Part shown: piece by piece, positions 22,961-33,765 of the stretch
Layout of the letters: the number at the start of each line of letters is the position of its first letter
How positions within the stretch are numbered: position 1 is the stretch's first letter
NCBI GenBank assembly: GCA_019155185.1
Contig: CM032802.1
Location: 17,788,472 to 17,852,471 of the forward strand
Direction: 5' to 3'
DNA: 64,000 bases
From: Beaufortia kweichowensis
Lineage: Eukaryota; Chordata; Actinopteri; Cypriniformes; Gastromyzontidae
Translations under genes and position numbers: made by a program
The notes under the pieces: generated by a model
The model's input: the letters and a program-made list of their open reading frames with translations, nothing else
Told to the model about the DNA's origin: nothing
Database searches by the model: none

Positions 22961-23132
22961 TAGTGGTGAGCATAGGCTCTTGTGTATACAGATGCTAACA
23001 CATGTGGAAAGCAAGCTATTGGCCTATTGTTGTGCCGGCTCCCATCTCGCTCCAAAATCACAGACCACCCTATCAAACGGTGAGATGACTGCTGCATGTT
23101 AATTGGCTGCCCTGACGGTAAAGAAAGCAAAC

Positions 23133-23176
23133 CTCCCCATCGGGGAATCGAACCCCGGTCTTCCGCGCGGCAGCCG
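23133..23176 (-). tRNA. tRNA-Asp 3'-half fragment (pseudogene)
   Basis: On the minus strand the sequence gives an anticodon-stem 3' side, variable loop, a paired T-arm with GGTTCGATTCC (B box) and the acceptor 3' strand ending ATGGGGAG. These positions agree with eukaryotic tRNA-Asp as remembered. Upstream of the anticodon loop the match ends abruptly (about 23176), so the 5' half and A box are missing; it cannot be a functional tRNA. It sits exactly between the 5' side of the L2 copy and the start of the DUF6729-like element. Confidence 0.6.
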
Positions 23177-24221
23177 AAAATAGTTAGGCTTAACTTCCCT
23201 TAACTTTTCCCATTCATTCTCTATGGTAGTGCTTAACACTACGGATGCGATATCTTTTTGGCCACGCGTAGATTTCATGGCGCTGTTTCTCCTTTTCCGT
23301 AGCGGGGAATTTAAACATCCTATCAGTCATCTGTCAATCATTCGCAGTGAGTGGAGGAGGGGAGACCCATTGCACGATCGGAGAGATATCTGTTTACAGA
23401 ATTGTTGTACAAAACAAAACAAGTTTCCTCACAAGTATTTACTGTCTAAACTACCTTCGCACAAGTTTGACCTCAGACCGCTATTTTTACGTCAGAGTTG
23501 AAATAAGCATGAATTAAGCTGTCAAACCGAGACGGTAAGTTGAATGCTATACTTTAGCAGTATTAACTTACTGTATCGTATGTACATTATCGTATAAATT
23601 GGGTGTATATTCTCATGTAATGGTATTGTTAATTGTTTTGAATGGTTTGTGATGTTAGGAAACATTAAACCAAACTCATCGTTGAAAATACAGCTGTTAT
23701 TTTATATAATTTCATAGTTTCTTTGTAAGAGTGAATATTTTTTAATTGATCTCTTCTCTTTTGATCTCTATGTACTTAAAAAATGTTTAGAAAATGTTAA
23801 CATTGCAATATGATACTTGTAATTAATATGTATTACACATATTACATTTAAATTACAAAACAATTAATTACAAAAAAATGTGTGTGCAATTTAATGGGAT
23901 AATTTAAAATGTGAGTGTGTGTATAAAATATTTTTAATTAGTTAAACTTGTTTTTATATATACATATATACATTTTCATATTAAATATTTTTATATATGT
24001 ACTCACACATATATTAAGTGAATTAAATAATAAATATTAAATAAAAAAATTTTTAAACATTACTTTAAATTTAAAGTCTCTTATGCTCTAAGGCTGCATT
24101 TATTCAGCTAAAAAACAGTAATATGATGAAATATTATGGCAATTTAAAATAACTCTTTTATATATAACTGATGCTGATGTCTTTCATTATATTAAGTATT
24201 TTCATGTGGCCATGATTTCAG

Positions 24222-24957
24222 AACAGCATCATGAAGAAAACATTTTTCTTCCCCGGGAGAGTCAAATTGTCTTTCAGGAAAGGCCCATCAGGCCATTTAC
24301 GCCGGGACCCATCAGAAGAGGCAAAAAGAATTAAAGACAACCCTTCGCTGCAGGACAAGTCAACACCTCAAAGAGAAGATCTGGTCCGGATGAATGCCCG
24401 TTCTGTTGTCTTACAGAGAGGAGGGGATGTCTCTGACAAACAAGAGGTGCTGGGAGAATACATTCTTCAGTTCAGCAAGTACAAGGGCAAGTCTTTCAGG
24501 TGGTTATTAGAAAATGATGTCGGCTATGCTTTGTACCTGACCGATAAGGTTGAGGAAGAAGAACAGGCTGGGCAGTTCAACCCAGAGGGCCCTTGCAAGG
24601 ACAGCCTCATTTCCTTTCTCGAATACTCAAGAAGCTTTAAGGAAATTGAGGATCTTAAACAGTATCTGTCTCAAAGGCCAGATCCGGTGCCAGTTTTGAC
24701 AGAGGATGACAATACTGTTGGATTTGGAACAAGAGCACAAGACACTTGGAGGAAAATTTGGGATACCAGGGCAGACGGATATGCTTTCTTTATAATGAAG
24801 CAGAAGTGTGTTCCAGGCAGCAAAATGTACAACTTGCAGCAGTTTCTTTTAAAACTGCAGCAAAAACAGCTGACGAAAAATACTCCAACGTTGCCCTCAC
24901 CATCAGCTTCTACCGCAAAACCACCTGTTCCTTCCAGTACTGCCTCTGATGAGCCTG
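24222..24957 (+). pseudogene. DUF6729-like element, first coding exon
   Basis: Acceptor atttcag at 24221 lies nine bases before the ATG at 24231; donor GTAAGA at 24958. It encodes 242 residues, uninterrupted: basic N terminus MKKTFFFPGRVKLSFRKG, then LQFSKYKGKSFRWLLENDVG around residues 80-100, an acidic linker and a C-terminal helix with VPGSKMYNLQQFLLKLQQK. The KYKGK / WLLEN block resembles a small domain shared by several fish proteins of unknown function. The tail becomes Ser/Pro/Thr-rich. Confidence 0.7.
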
Positions 24958-25667
24958 GTAAGAGTTAATAAAATTCATGCAGATTTTCTTATACTGATTC
25001 TTAAAACCTACTGATGCATTGATTTTTGTTTTATAGTGATGGAGGAGGATGAAGAACTGGAGAGGATGATGCTGAGTCTTTCTCCAACAAAATATCTCAC
25101 ACAGCTGAGTAAGTGAATCAAGAATCATGTCATGTGTGTTATACAGAGCCATGTCAAGTTCAGCATGTTTATGGCGTAAAATAAAATTGCACATACTTGA
25201 GCAAAACTATTCAAATTCTAGCAGCTTAATTTTCAGGATCATCTGCAGCCACGGGACCCACAGTCTTATCTACAGCAGGTTACTTTCCACATCAGATTTG
25301 GAAGTATTGTGTTCCATACAGTCCATTTCTGAATGTCATTTACTAAGTTGTTGTTTTGGCAGTGTTCTTGCCTGTTCTAAAAAACATGTTCTTTTTGTTC
25401 TAACTACTATTAAGGGTTAAACATACCAGTGGTGAGGGTGAGTGCACTTCATGAATTGTATGCATGGTATTTAAACTGGTCTTATTTGTTGTTAAAAGTG
25501 GAATGTTTACTTTTGAACATTATTAGAATTTGCATTACAAGAATAAATAGAATGATAGAATATACAATGATTCTAGTCATTTAATGTAATCAAGACTATT
25601 AAATACACATCATGTACATTCAGTGTTTTAATATGTTTTTATTTCCTCCTTGTGCTGTTCCATGCAG

Positions 25668-25820
25668 GTCTGCTGCAGCCTCCATCTACATCAGTTCCTG
25701 TGTGTAGGCCTTCTTCACGGGGTGAAGGCTCTTTACCACCTGCAGCAACACAATCAACACCTGCACCAATGCCGTCTGCACTGACCGAAGCCCCTGATCC
25801 CAGCTACTTGACCAAAAAAG
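25668..25820 (+). pseudogene. DUF6729-like element, Pro/Ser-rich exon, copy 1
   Basis: Acceptor catgcag, donor GTAAAG at 25821. It encodes SLLQPPSTSVPVCRPSSRGE, GSLPPAATQSTPAPMPSALT and EAPDPSYLTKK. The next exon repeats the same pattern, and the introns before the two exons also match (taaatacacatcatg ... tcagtgtttta ... ccatgcag), so the duplication unit was genomic (roughly 25.58-25.84 and 25.83-26.12 kb). Confidence 0.75.
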
Positions 25821-25862
25821 GTAAAGACAGTTAAATACACATCATGTGCAATCAGTGTTTTA

Positions 25863-25888
25863 TACACACACACACACACACACATATA

Positions 25889-25926
<38 letters not shown>
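25863..25926. repeat. Mirror CA/TG microsatellite
   Basis: A CA run followed by a TG run around a short AT centre in the intron between the duplicated Pro/Ser-rich exons; it could fold as a hairpin. Confidence 0.9.
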
Positions 25927-25929
<3 letters not shown>

Positions 25930-25958
25930 AAATTTCCTTTACTTTGTGTTCCATGCAG

Positions 25959-27162
25959 TTCTGCCGACATCACGTGCAGTCTCTAGTTCTCCCAGTCCCA
26001 GTATGCCTTCTTCACAGACTGATGGCTCTGTACCATCTTCTGCAGCACAATCAGCACCTACAGCTCCTGCATCAATGCCGTCTGCACAGACAGAAGCACC
26101 TGTTCCCAGCTACTTGCAAGATATTAGCCGCTGGAACTGCTCTCTTCATCAAAGAATTTGGATGAAGACAGAGATGGAGTCCATGGGGCTCTGGCCAGGA
26201 TCACACCCAGTAAGACACCTCATGAATATGGTCTCCTTGTGGCGCTATCCACCTCAGCCTGAGCTAATAGAGACAAACACTGGCCTTCCGTCACCCAAAT
26301 ACTTCCAGCTCCATCCCTTTTTTCATTTGGAAACCTGAGCACAGTATAATGGAAAGGCTTAGGAACAATTACATCCTGCCTTGTCTCTACGGCTGTCAGA
26401 ATCCTAATGTTCTGTCCTCTGGTGTGGGAAGACCCGAGTGATCCTTGGTACCACCAGCCAGTATTACATCCTTGCTTCCGTCTGTGTTGTAAGGCATGCA
26501 AAAGATACTGGTTAAGCTGATAAACCTCAGTGGCTGGACATGCTACCACAGCGATTCAGAAACATCTTGCCAGCCTTCCTCACACATAAGAAGGCACTCT
26601 GTAAAACGGTAATGGATGAACTGAGTAAGCTCTGGAAAATCCCCTAATGACATGGCCAACCAGCTGTCTGAGGGGCTTCACCTTAAATATGAAAGAGCCC
26701 ATCTGGCCTACCTTCTCAGTGTGCAGAGCGTCAGGGATGCTGAAGCAGGGCTGTATGGTCAGAAAACCATCACTGGGGCACTGAGGAAGGATGACACACC
26801 TGCACCATTTGGGGGTTATGAAGACACTGATGGGTGGCATGGGGTGTCTGTCTCTGCACACTATTTAGTAGAGTGCCTTCTTCATGAATATCAGCGGCAG
26901 GAAGCAGCTCTCACTCAGCTCCTACAAGGCACGTTTGGACAGGTGCTCAGGTCAGATCACACACGTAAAGTTGCTAGAAAAGTGACCCTCTCATCTGGCA
27001 CAATGTCATCCTATGCTGTGATGAATGAGAACTGGATGATTCTGTCCTGGGTGATGCTGCAGAGTGAAAGTGAGCAGTCCCTGGAGTCAATGTACTGTGG
27101 GCTGTCCAATGCAGCTACAGTGCTGCTGGTATTCCCAAGGCCAATTACCAGTGGGTGGACAG
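25959..27162 (+). pseudogene. DUF6729-like element, long exon with cysteine block
   Basis: Acceptor catgcag, donor GTATGA at 27163. It begins with Pro/Ser-rich copy 2 (SSQTDGSVPSSAAQSAPTAP, SMPSAQTEAPVPSYL). It continues through WPGSHPVRHLMNMVSLWRYP, a frameshift in a T6 run near 26320, LPCLYGCQNPNVLS, a broken YYILAS / CCKACKRYW cysteine block near 26460-26515, and FRNILPAFLTHKKALCKTV. The in-phase frame has a stop near 26655. Then a clean 176-codon frame (26652-27182) follows with GGYEDTDGWHGVSVSAHYLV, GTFGQVLRSDHTRKVARKV and MSSYAVMNENWMILSWVM. Confidence 0.7.
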
Positions 27163-27261
27163 GTATGAATCTTCACATCTAATTTTACATCACATCAAGT
27201 GGTGTAAGCAAAGATTATGAATACATTAAAATTAATTTTTCTTTCCCCTTTATGTGCTTAG

Positions 27262-28298
27262 GGACTGCTGTGCCGCTTTCAGAGTGATGGACCCAGGACC
27301 TTATGAGCACCAGCAGTGGGAAGCCTGGAGGACCACTGAAGCTATTGTGGCAGAGGTTACATCAGGAAACCTGAAGAATTTACATGCTGCTTGCGAATTT
27401 CAACGAGGACATAGTTGTTAAACTGGACTTGTTTCACTGTATCTGGCGGTTCACCAGGGAGTGTGTTTCGGAGCACCATCCTCTGTATAGCTCCTTCTGC
27501 CAGTTCCTCTCTTCTGCCTTCTCTGTAGTTGATCAGAGTGACCTGGAGAAACTGAAGAACGCATACAGATTCTGTGGTATCGAGCCTGCTAATCCCACCA
27601 AGCAGCACATCAGAGAGCACTGCAGGACAAAAGTGCCACATCCCAGAGAGCTGGTCCAAAGAGTGGAAGAAGTGCTTCACCATTTCTATCTGGAAAAGGA
27701 TCCCAACAACATCTCTCTTTTAAACCATCAATGTTAAAAATGTGGTGGATTCAGCGTATCCACATCCTTAGAGGCTGCCTGAGTGACCCTGAGGTGGAGG
27801 AAGGAATCCTCTATAGACGCAGTGGAACCCTACAGCTAAATCATGTCAAGGGGTGATGGAGCTGCTGTGCCCATTGGATCCCTGTCAGAGGCACTTCACA
27901 GCAGGAGGGGTTTCATTTCCACCAGGCTCAGTGGGTAACAGGCAATCGCGTCTCTCCTGAGTTGTTCCAGGCACAGGGTATGACTGGTGTGGCACGCTGG
28001 AATTATCAGCGGCTGGTGGACCTGAAGCAGCCTGGGGTTGTCTTACCTAGAGTGTTTGACCCTGTTTTGATGATGGAGTTAAACAGGGCATCTATAAGAG
28101 TGACAGGGCAACCCAAATATCCAGCCTTGCACATCTCCAGCAGGGACACAGGAGAGAGGTTTGGCCTGCAATATGTGGAGCCAGGCTGTCGACCTGTGCC
28201 TCTTGACTTTGACAAACACAAAGCAGGAAGACAGATCTAGGAGATGTGGAGATGCAAGAAGAGTCTTCATCTGGCGTCCGTTCTCATTTCCATCTCAG
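27262..28298 (+). pseudogene. DUF6729-like element, candidate catalytic exon
   Basis: Acceptor tgcttag completes VDR|DCCAAF with the upstream exon; donor GTAAGC at 28299. It carries EAIVAEVTSGN, VKLDLFHCIWRF (Asp codon 27426-27428), HPLYSSFCQFLSSAFSVVD, GCLSDPEVEEGILYRRSGTL, QQEGFHFHQAQWVTGN and QGMTGVARWNYQRLV. Frames break near 27390, 27735 and 27850 and the exon end is degenerate. The order Asp, Asp, Glu with these contexts matches DUF6729-family proteins as remembered. Confidence 0.65.
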
Positions 28299-28636
28299 GT
28301 AAGCCTTTAAACTTTTTTTGATAACAGACTTTTGATAAAAAATAAAATAAACTTTTTATTACACTCATTTTGCTCGATTTCAGGAATGCTTAGAGGATAC
28401 CTCTTCTGCTGAGACCCCTCTTGCTCCAGAACCAGAGGCCACCCCACAGACTGTCATTTTTCACCAGTTTTCCACTTCAAGTGCTGTGACAGTGAAGGAA
28501 CAAATATCTGAGGAGTGTCTATTAGATGCAGGTAATTATATTATGCATACAGGTGTTTATGTGTGTAATCTGTCTGCCTCATCTATGCACACAAAACACA
28601 AATACTTAATTTAGTAATTTTGTGAATCTCTTTTAG

Positions 28637-29717
28637 AACTCCCAAGCACATCACCACTGCCTGTAGCTGCTTAAGCCCTGTGCTGCTCGCACTGGACCCA
28701 TTAAGACAGGTGGCAGAGTCTTTTGTGTTGGACCATAACAGATGGGCCGGATCAATGAGAAATGCCATTGATGGTTTGCTGGCCAAGCACCACGGGAACA
28801 AGGACCTCCTTACAAAGGTGGATGCTGAATATGCTGCTATGGTACAGAGTGCCTGCACTGACCCCAACAGCCTTCTGCACTCAACCACAAAGCAGCACAT
28901 AAGCAGGTACATAAAACACCTTGCTAAAAAAAAGAACGCTAATGCTTCTCTCAACACCAGCCCAGAAAAGCTCTTGGAGACACAGCGGTTATGGCAGCAT
29001 CTTCACTCAAGCAGTGAAACCATCAGTGTCCCAGTGACAGTACTGCCACCTGCTCCAGTCAATCCACCTGCAAAGACTGTTCCTGAGGCTGTCCCTCTGG
29101 ACCAGGCAGTGCTCGAGAAGATGGTGAAGGACATTGTAGAAAAGCAGCAGGCATTTCAGCAGCAGCAACAACAACAGCAGGCACCGCAAAAAAAGCAAAC
29201 CAGATCCTGTTTAGCCTGTGGCCAGCCTAAGTCTCGATACATGGGTGATGGCTCCTCAATACATTTCTTTTATCAAGGTAGTGATGTTAAATACTTCTAC
29301 TGCTCCAAGAAAGTGTTTGACACATATTCAGCAGAGGGCCTGACCAACCCCAAGAATGTCTTTTGAAGACTTTGCAGAGACTCCTTTTTTTCGAAGGGAA
29401 CTGGAGGCCTCTAAGCAGAGAGGAGCAGAAAGGAAGAGGGTCACTGAGGAGAGAAGCAAGCGGAAGTCACCAGTGGAGCATCCTACACAGTGCGTCTGTG
29501 CAGATTCTGCCACCTGCCACTGAAACAAGGACCCAACAGTCCTCATATTCATACTGGTTTCCCTGGGTGGCAGGCAAATACATTTACTGTCCTGCTAAAA
29601 GTGTTTTCCCTTTATCAGGCTCAGGGAATGAGTGCAGAAATGTCATGGAGAGACTTTCAGCAGTCTCCATTTTATGAGGCTGAGAAGCAGAGGTGGATGG
29701 AGGAAAAGAAAAAATGA
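28637..29717 (+). pseudogene. DUF6729-like element, terminal exon with two cysteine modules
   Basis: Acceptor cttttag at 28636. After a frameshift near 28672 a 228-codon frame reads VLDHNRWAGSMRNAIDGLLA, a coiled/helical region, a Pro-rich stretch and a Gln run (about 29151-29180). Cysteine module 1 (RSCLACGQPKSRYM ... YFYCSKKVFDTYSAEGLTNP) follows; a shift near 29365 then gives FEDFAETPFFRRELEASKQR. Module 2 (CRFCHLPLKQGPNSPHIHTG ... YIYC ... FSLYQAQGMSAEMSWRDFQQ, PFYEAEKQR) ends at the stop 29715-29717. Each module is C-x2-C plus a later C, so zinc binding is plausible. Confidence 0.65.
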
Positions 29718-29839
29718 CTTCACTGTGTTACAAAACAGTATTTGAAGTCTGGGCATGTCATTTGCCAAAGACATTCCTAGCACAAGGTTATGTATATAAG
29801 TATATATATTTTGTTGCACTTTTCTAACTTTTATTTATT

Positions 29840-30605
29840 ATTTTTTTATTTCCATTTGTTCATTGGAATACCAAAAGTAGTATATTGTATTGTATTGTAT
29901 TGCATTGTATTTTAGTGGTTTTTTTTTTTTTCATTTTATTTACTTTTATTGTTATTTTATCTTGTTATCTTCAGTTTAAACACTATATGCTAATAACTGT
30001 TACTGTTAAACTCTATTTTTTTACTGTTAAACTCTAATTTTATTATTATTACTGTTGTTTAATCTGTAATTTTAAATTATTTAATTTATTTCCATTTGTT
30101 CAATACCAATAATACCAAAAGTATCATATTTTATTGTATTGCACTGTATTTTAGTTTTTTTTATTTATTATTATTTTATTGCATTGTTATTTTGTCTTGC
30201 TCAGTTTTGTAAACACGTTACTATAATAACTGTTAATATTAAACTCTGTATTTGATTTAAAATACTTTTTCCCATGTTTCTCCACAACTTTAGATTTTTA
30301 TTATTATTGAATCTTTAAATTGAAATAGTTTCATTTACTCCCATTTGTTCATTAAAATACCAGAGTATTGGCCTTATTTGCATTGTATTTTAGTGTTTTT
30401 TTATAAGTTAATTTTATAAACTTGCATTGTTCTTATCTTGCTCAGATTTGTAAAGACTAAATGTTAATAACGGTTACTATTAAACATACATAATTGTACA
30501 TAATTATTTAATTTAAAAATACATATCTTTCTTGTTTTTATGTGTTTTCCACATTTTATTATTTGTTGTTGTTTAATCTATAATTATTTTAAGTATATTT
30601 ATTTA
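29840..30605. repeat. Three diverged tandem repeats, about 240-250 bp each
   Basis: The sequence ccatttgttca...taccaaaagta followed by ttgtattgcattgtatttta, then ttgttattttatcttgctca and taataactgtta, recurs. Anchors lie at 29852, 30092 and 30341 (spacings about 240 and 249). A partial fourth start is seen near 30585. AT-rich and non-coding, directly after the stop of the DUF6729-like element. Confidence 0.7.
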
Positions 30606-31112
30606 ATTATTATATATTTTGGTTAGTACTATACTGTACTAATTACCTTTTTTCATTTTTATATAATATGTATATTATTGTACTGTAAATACTATTTGCT
30701 GGTGTATATTAGTTATATTTCATATATACAGGTTTTCTGTACAGTTATACAAATATAAAGTGAATGTCTCTTTTTTTTAAACAAATAAAGGTCTAAAACA
30801 TGATCAAAATGTTCTTTTCAATTATTCACATTCAAATATTAACTGTATTAAGGATAACTATACCCTATTATAATGTAAATGTTTATTAAGATCGTTGCAC
30901 ATTTTGTACATCCTACACAAGAACAATTATTACAAGTTTTATTTTATCTTTGTGCACAAAGTTCGTTTATTATATGTAAATCGTTCGTAAATTGTATCTA
31001 GATGAAAAGCGATTACAAAATTATTTTGAGGTATTAGTGGCCGAGGCGGGATTCGAACCTCTAATTGTGTGTAATTTATTTGTCCCGCCTCCCCTTCGTT
31101 CCTATTGGCTAG

Positions 31113-31212
31113 NNNNNNNNNNNNNNNNNNNNNNNNNNNNNNNNNNNNNNNNNNNNNNNNNNNNNNNNNNNNNNNNNNNNNNNNNNNNNNNNNNNNNNNN
31201 NNNNNNNNNNNN
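31113..31212. other. Assembly gap (100 N)
   Basis: Exactly 100 N, the conventional size for a gap of unknown length. It cuts off the sequence downstream of the DUF6729-like element, so its right end cannot be seen. Confidence 0.99.
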
Positions 31213-32070
31213 AGACTGATGCATGCTATTCACTTCAGCGTTCAGATTCCCTGATGAAATATATCATCTTAAGTGAGGACAAATCTGATAAAAGCAGAAC
31301 GTTTCTCCTTTAAGATGCGTTACATACTGGCTAGACACCCTGAATGAAATGATAGCAGGCCCTTTGCATTGTACCCTGCAGCAGCATCTGGGAATTGATT
31401 ATATTTTTCTATTATATTATGCTTCAAAACCCCTTATGAAGATGTGTTACTGGCGTGTTTCCCTGCTGAAAGTATGAAACGATTAGGATATGGTTTTGTC
31501 CTGGTTGCAGTTTGTTTGGAAATGACCAGAGTTCTCTTGTCAGCGATGACAAAGGAAGAACTGCGTTCTGTGCTCGAGGTGGAATGATAACTATATTTTA
31601 ATTTAGTTCTGTCGAAGATTAATAGCTGTTTCAAATGCAGTCCAATACACATCAGCATAGAGAAAGCATCGAGAGGAAAGCAGCATTCGGGCTTCGACGC
31701 TCCATCCGTTTGCAGCCGCGTTCATATCCCATCTGTCAGGCGGGAGAGTCGATGCAGGAGAAGAAAAGAGAGAAAGCACAGACTCTGAACTGATAGATTA
31801 CACTGTCTTAAAATGGAGTGCTTCTCAGCCTTGTAAATATGTGACAAATGACAGCGCGAGAGCTATTGATTCCAGGCTGTGCTGTGGAAGTGGAGTCGCT
31901 GGCCGAGACGACGTGTGAACTTCGGCTGTGGATGGTCACATTGAAGACTGCAAACGCAAGCCGCTCCTTTCAGAAAGACCTAAACTGTTGAGTTACAACT
32001 ACATCCCGGCGTAGGTTTATATTTCCTCAAATATCACTTAGATTAGGCCCATACAGAAATATGATAACTG
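31213..32070. other. Intergenic, no gene recognised
   Basis: Mixed-composition sequence. 31680-31800 is somewhat richer in CpG and purine runs than its neighbours, but no exon, promoter pair or RNA gene could be supported. Confidence 0.4.
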
Positions 32071-32077
32071 GTCATAT

Positions 32078-32345
32078 GTGACCCTGGAGCACAAAAGCAG
32101 TCATAAGTAGCACGGGTATATTTGTAGAAATAGCCAACAATACATTGTATGGGTCAAAATGATCCATTTTTCTTTTATGGCAAAAATCATTAGGATATTA
32201 TGTAAAGATCCATGAAGATATTTTGTAAATTACCTACCGTAAATATATCAAAACCTTTATTTTTGTGAGTCAATTCAGTACTAAGGACTTCATTTGGACA
32301 ACTTTGAAGATGATTTTCTCAATATTTCGGGGTTTGTTTAGGCGT
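32078..32345. repeat. Cyprinid-type interspersed repeat ('tgtgaccctgg' type)
   Basis: Starts tgtgaccctggagcacaaaa and includes gcacgggtatatttgtag, acattgtatgggtcaaaat and ctaccgtaaatatatcaaaa. I recognise this combination as a frequent dispersed repeat in cyprinid genomes. Class and ends are not determined here. Confidence 0.55.
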
Positions 32346-33384
32346 CTTGAAATGAAATCCTCATACTACTAATAAAAAATTCTTTGTGTGTTTTTTATGT
32401 GTGTGTACAGATTCCTGAAGGAAAGATGCTCAGATAATGAAGTTGTTTAATTGAGATGTCTTCTGCCTTGTTAGAAACGCATCAGAACAGCTCTGAAAGG
32501 GAGATTTATCAACAGGCGACTGGGAGTTGGTTAACATCTCGGGTTATTATTTGAGTAGAATGAAGTGAATCGCCGGTGAGATGTTAATTGCAGTTGAAAG
32601 TGAGAGATGAAGCTCGAGCAGGTGCTCTCTCCATGACAGAGACAACGGATCGCCCATCGAGCGGGACAAAAGGCTTCTCTATCCACAGCAACAGAAACAC
32701 TGACCCCTGGCTGTCTCTCTCTCTCTCTCTCTCTTCACAAACCTCCATCTGTGGTCACGGTACAGCACGGACTGACAGCCGGCTCTATCTCCGCAGGTCT
32801 GAGGTGGTCATGAAGGATTAGACTTCAGCTCATGACGCTTTCTGCTCGCTTTAGTCTGCTGGTTAGCCGTCCTGTTCGCCAAATTAGCGCAGCTCACATC
32901 TGTGTCTCAGCAGAACTTACGATTCAAGCAGCCCATCAGCTGAAGCGAAAGGATTTCACCAGGCCAGAGACTGACACCAGGTGAATAATAGATGTTTTCA
33001 TTTCACATCACAGCAAAATATCGGCCATTATCATGCAGAACAATGCATCTTTTGTGTGTGTGTGTGTGTTTGTTTAAAAACACTTTACTGTTTAATTTGT
33101 TTATCATTTTTAAAATGAACAAGTTAACTGTTGATGACACATTACACATTGATTTTATAGTAGCAGGATTCTCAAGGAAAGCTGTGGCTTTGTGGCACTG
33201 TCGAAACAGTGCTATGTTTGAACAAACAATACATTTATCAGGACAACAGGGTATGACTTATTTTGTAAGGTGATGAAATTATAGGTCTCTGTATGTATAT
33301 GAGTAACACATTAAAGTCGCAAAGCTCCAGAACCTAAAATCACAGGTTTGGCAGGACGGTATTAGAGGCGTTTTGTTTTATTTA

Positions 33385-33558
33385 CATGTACCTTTCACAT
33401 TTATTCATTTAGCAGACGCTTTTATCCAAAGGGACTTACAAGTGGCACGCTGGAAGCAATAAGGTGTTTTGCTAAAGGGCACCACAGTTGTTTCCTGCTG
33501 GTACTGGTCAACCTTCTGGTCATGAGTCCAACTCTCTAACAACTGCCCAACTGTACAA
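33385..33558 (-). mobile_element. tRNA-derived SINE (HAmo-like), antisense copy
   Basis: The minus strand reads gttagagagttggact, then accagtaccagcaggaaaca, then the tail tttggataaaagcgtctgct. This is the same order as the plus-strand SINE at 51762-51953. The B-box region has decayed. The tail is shared with the L2 copy at 52945-55565. Confidence 0.75.
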
Positions 33559-33559
33559 C

Positions 33560-33765
33560 ATTTCCAGCTTGACCCACCAGTTGAACACCAGCTTGACCAG
33601 CTACTTCCATCTTAAACCAGCTAAGACCAGCCAACCACCTGGTTTTAGCCTGACCAGCTGGAAACATGGCCAAAACCCCTTTAAAACCAAATAAAGCCAG
33701 ACTGGGAGATCAGTTAAAACCAGCCAACCGGCTTAGGCTGATTTTTGTTTCAGTATGGGTTAAGA
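33560..33765. repeat. 'accagc' repeat block
   Basis: Many variants of accagctt / accagcca / gaccagctgg, some mutually complementary, giving a low-complexity block common in cyprinid genomes. It directly follows the SINE; related motifs reappear at about 34165-34240. Confidence 0.6.

Larger units (their letters stand above)
23180..29717 (+). pseudogene. DUF6729-like multi-exon gene/transposon, decayed, with candidate DDE residues
   Basis: A spliced gene with good signals. An untranslated exon ends at the donor GTAAGT (23535). Coding exons are 24222-24957, 25037-25108, 25668-25820, 25959-27162, 27262-28298, 28384-28531 and 28637-29717. The order is: a K-Y-K-G-K N-terminal domain; two duplicated Pro/Ser-rich exons; a cysteine block (CCKACKRYW) with LPAFLTHKKALCK; WVDRDCCAAF across an intron; KLDLFHCIWRF; QQEGFHFHQ and GVARWN; a Gln run; and two cysteine modules. 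The middle part parallels the family I know as DUF6729 (YVDRDCC, LDIWHF, LESFHLH, ARWN). Asp (VDRD), Asp (LDLFH) and Glu (QEGFHFH) could form a D-D-E centre. Several frameshifts and a stop (about 26320, 26500, 26655, 27390, 27735, 28672, 29365) show this copy is dead. A transposase role is inference. Confidence 0.7.

Noticed and set aside
31035..31062. tRNA T-arm (gggattcgaacc) at the end of the DUF6729-like region
   Set aside because: The B-box word is present but the T-stem does not pair and no other arms are seen.
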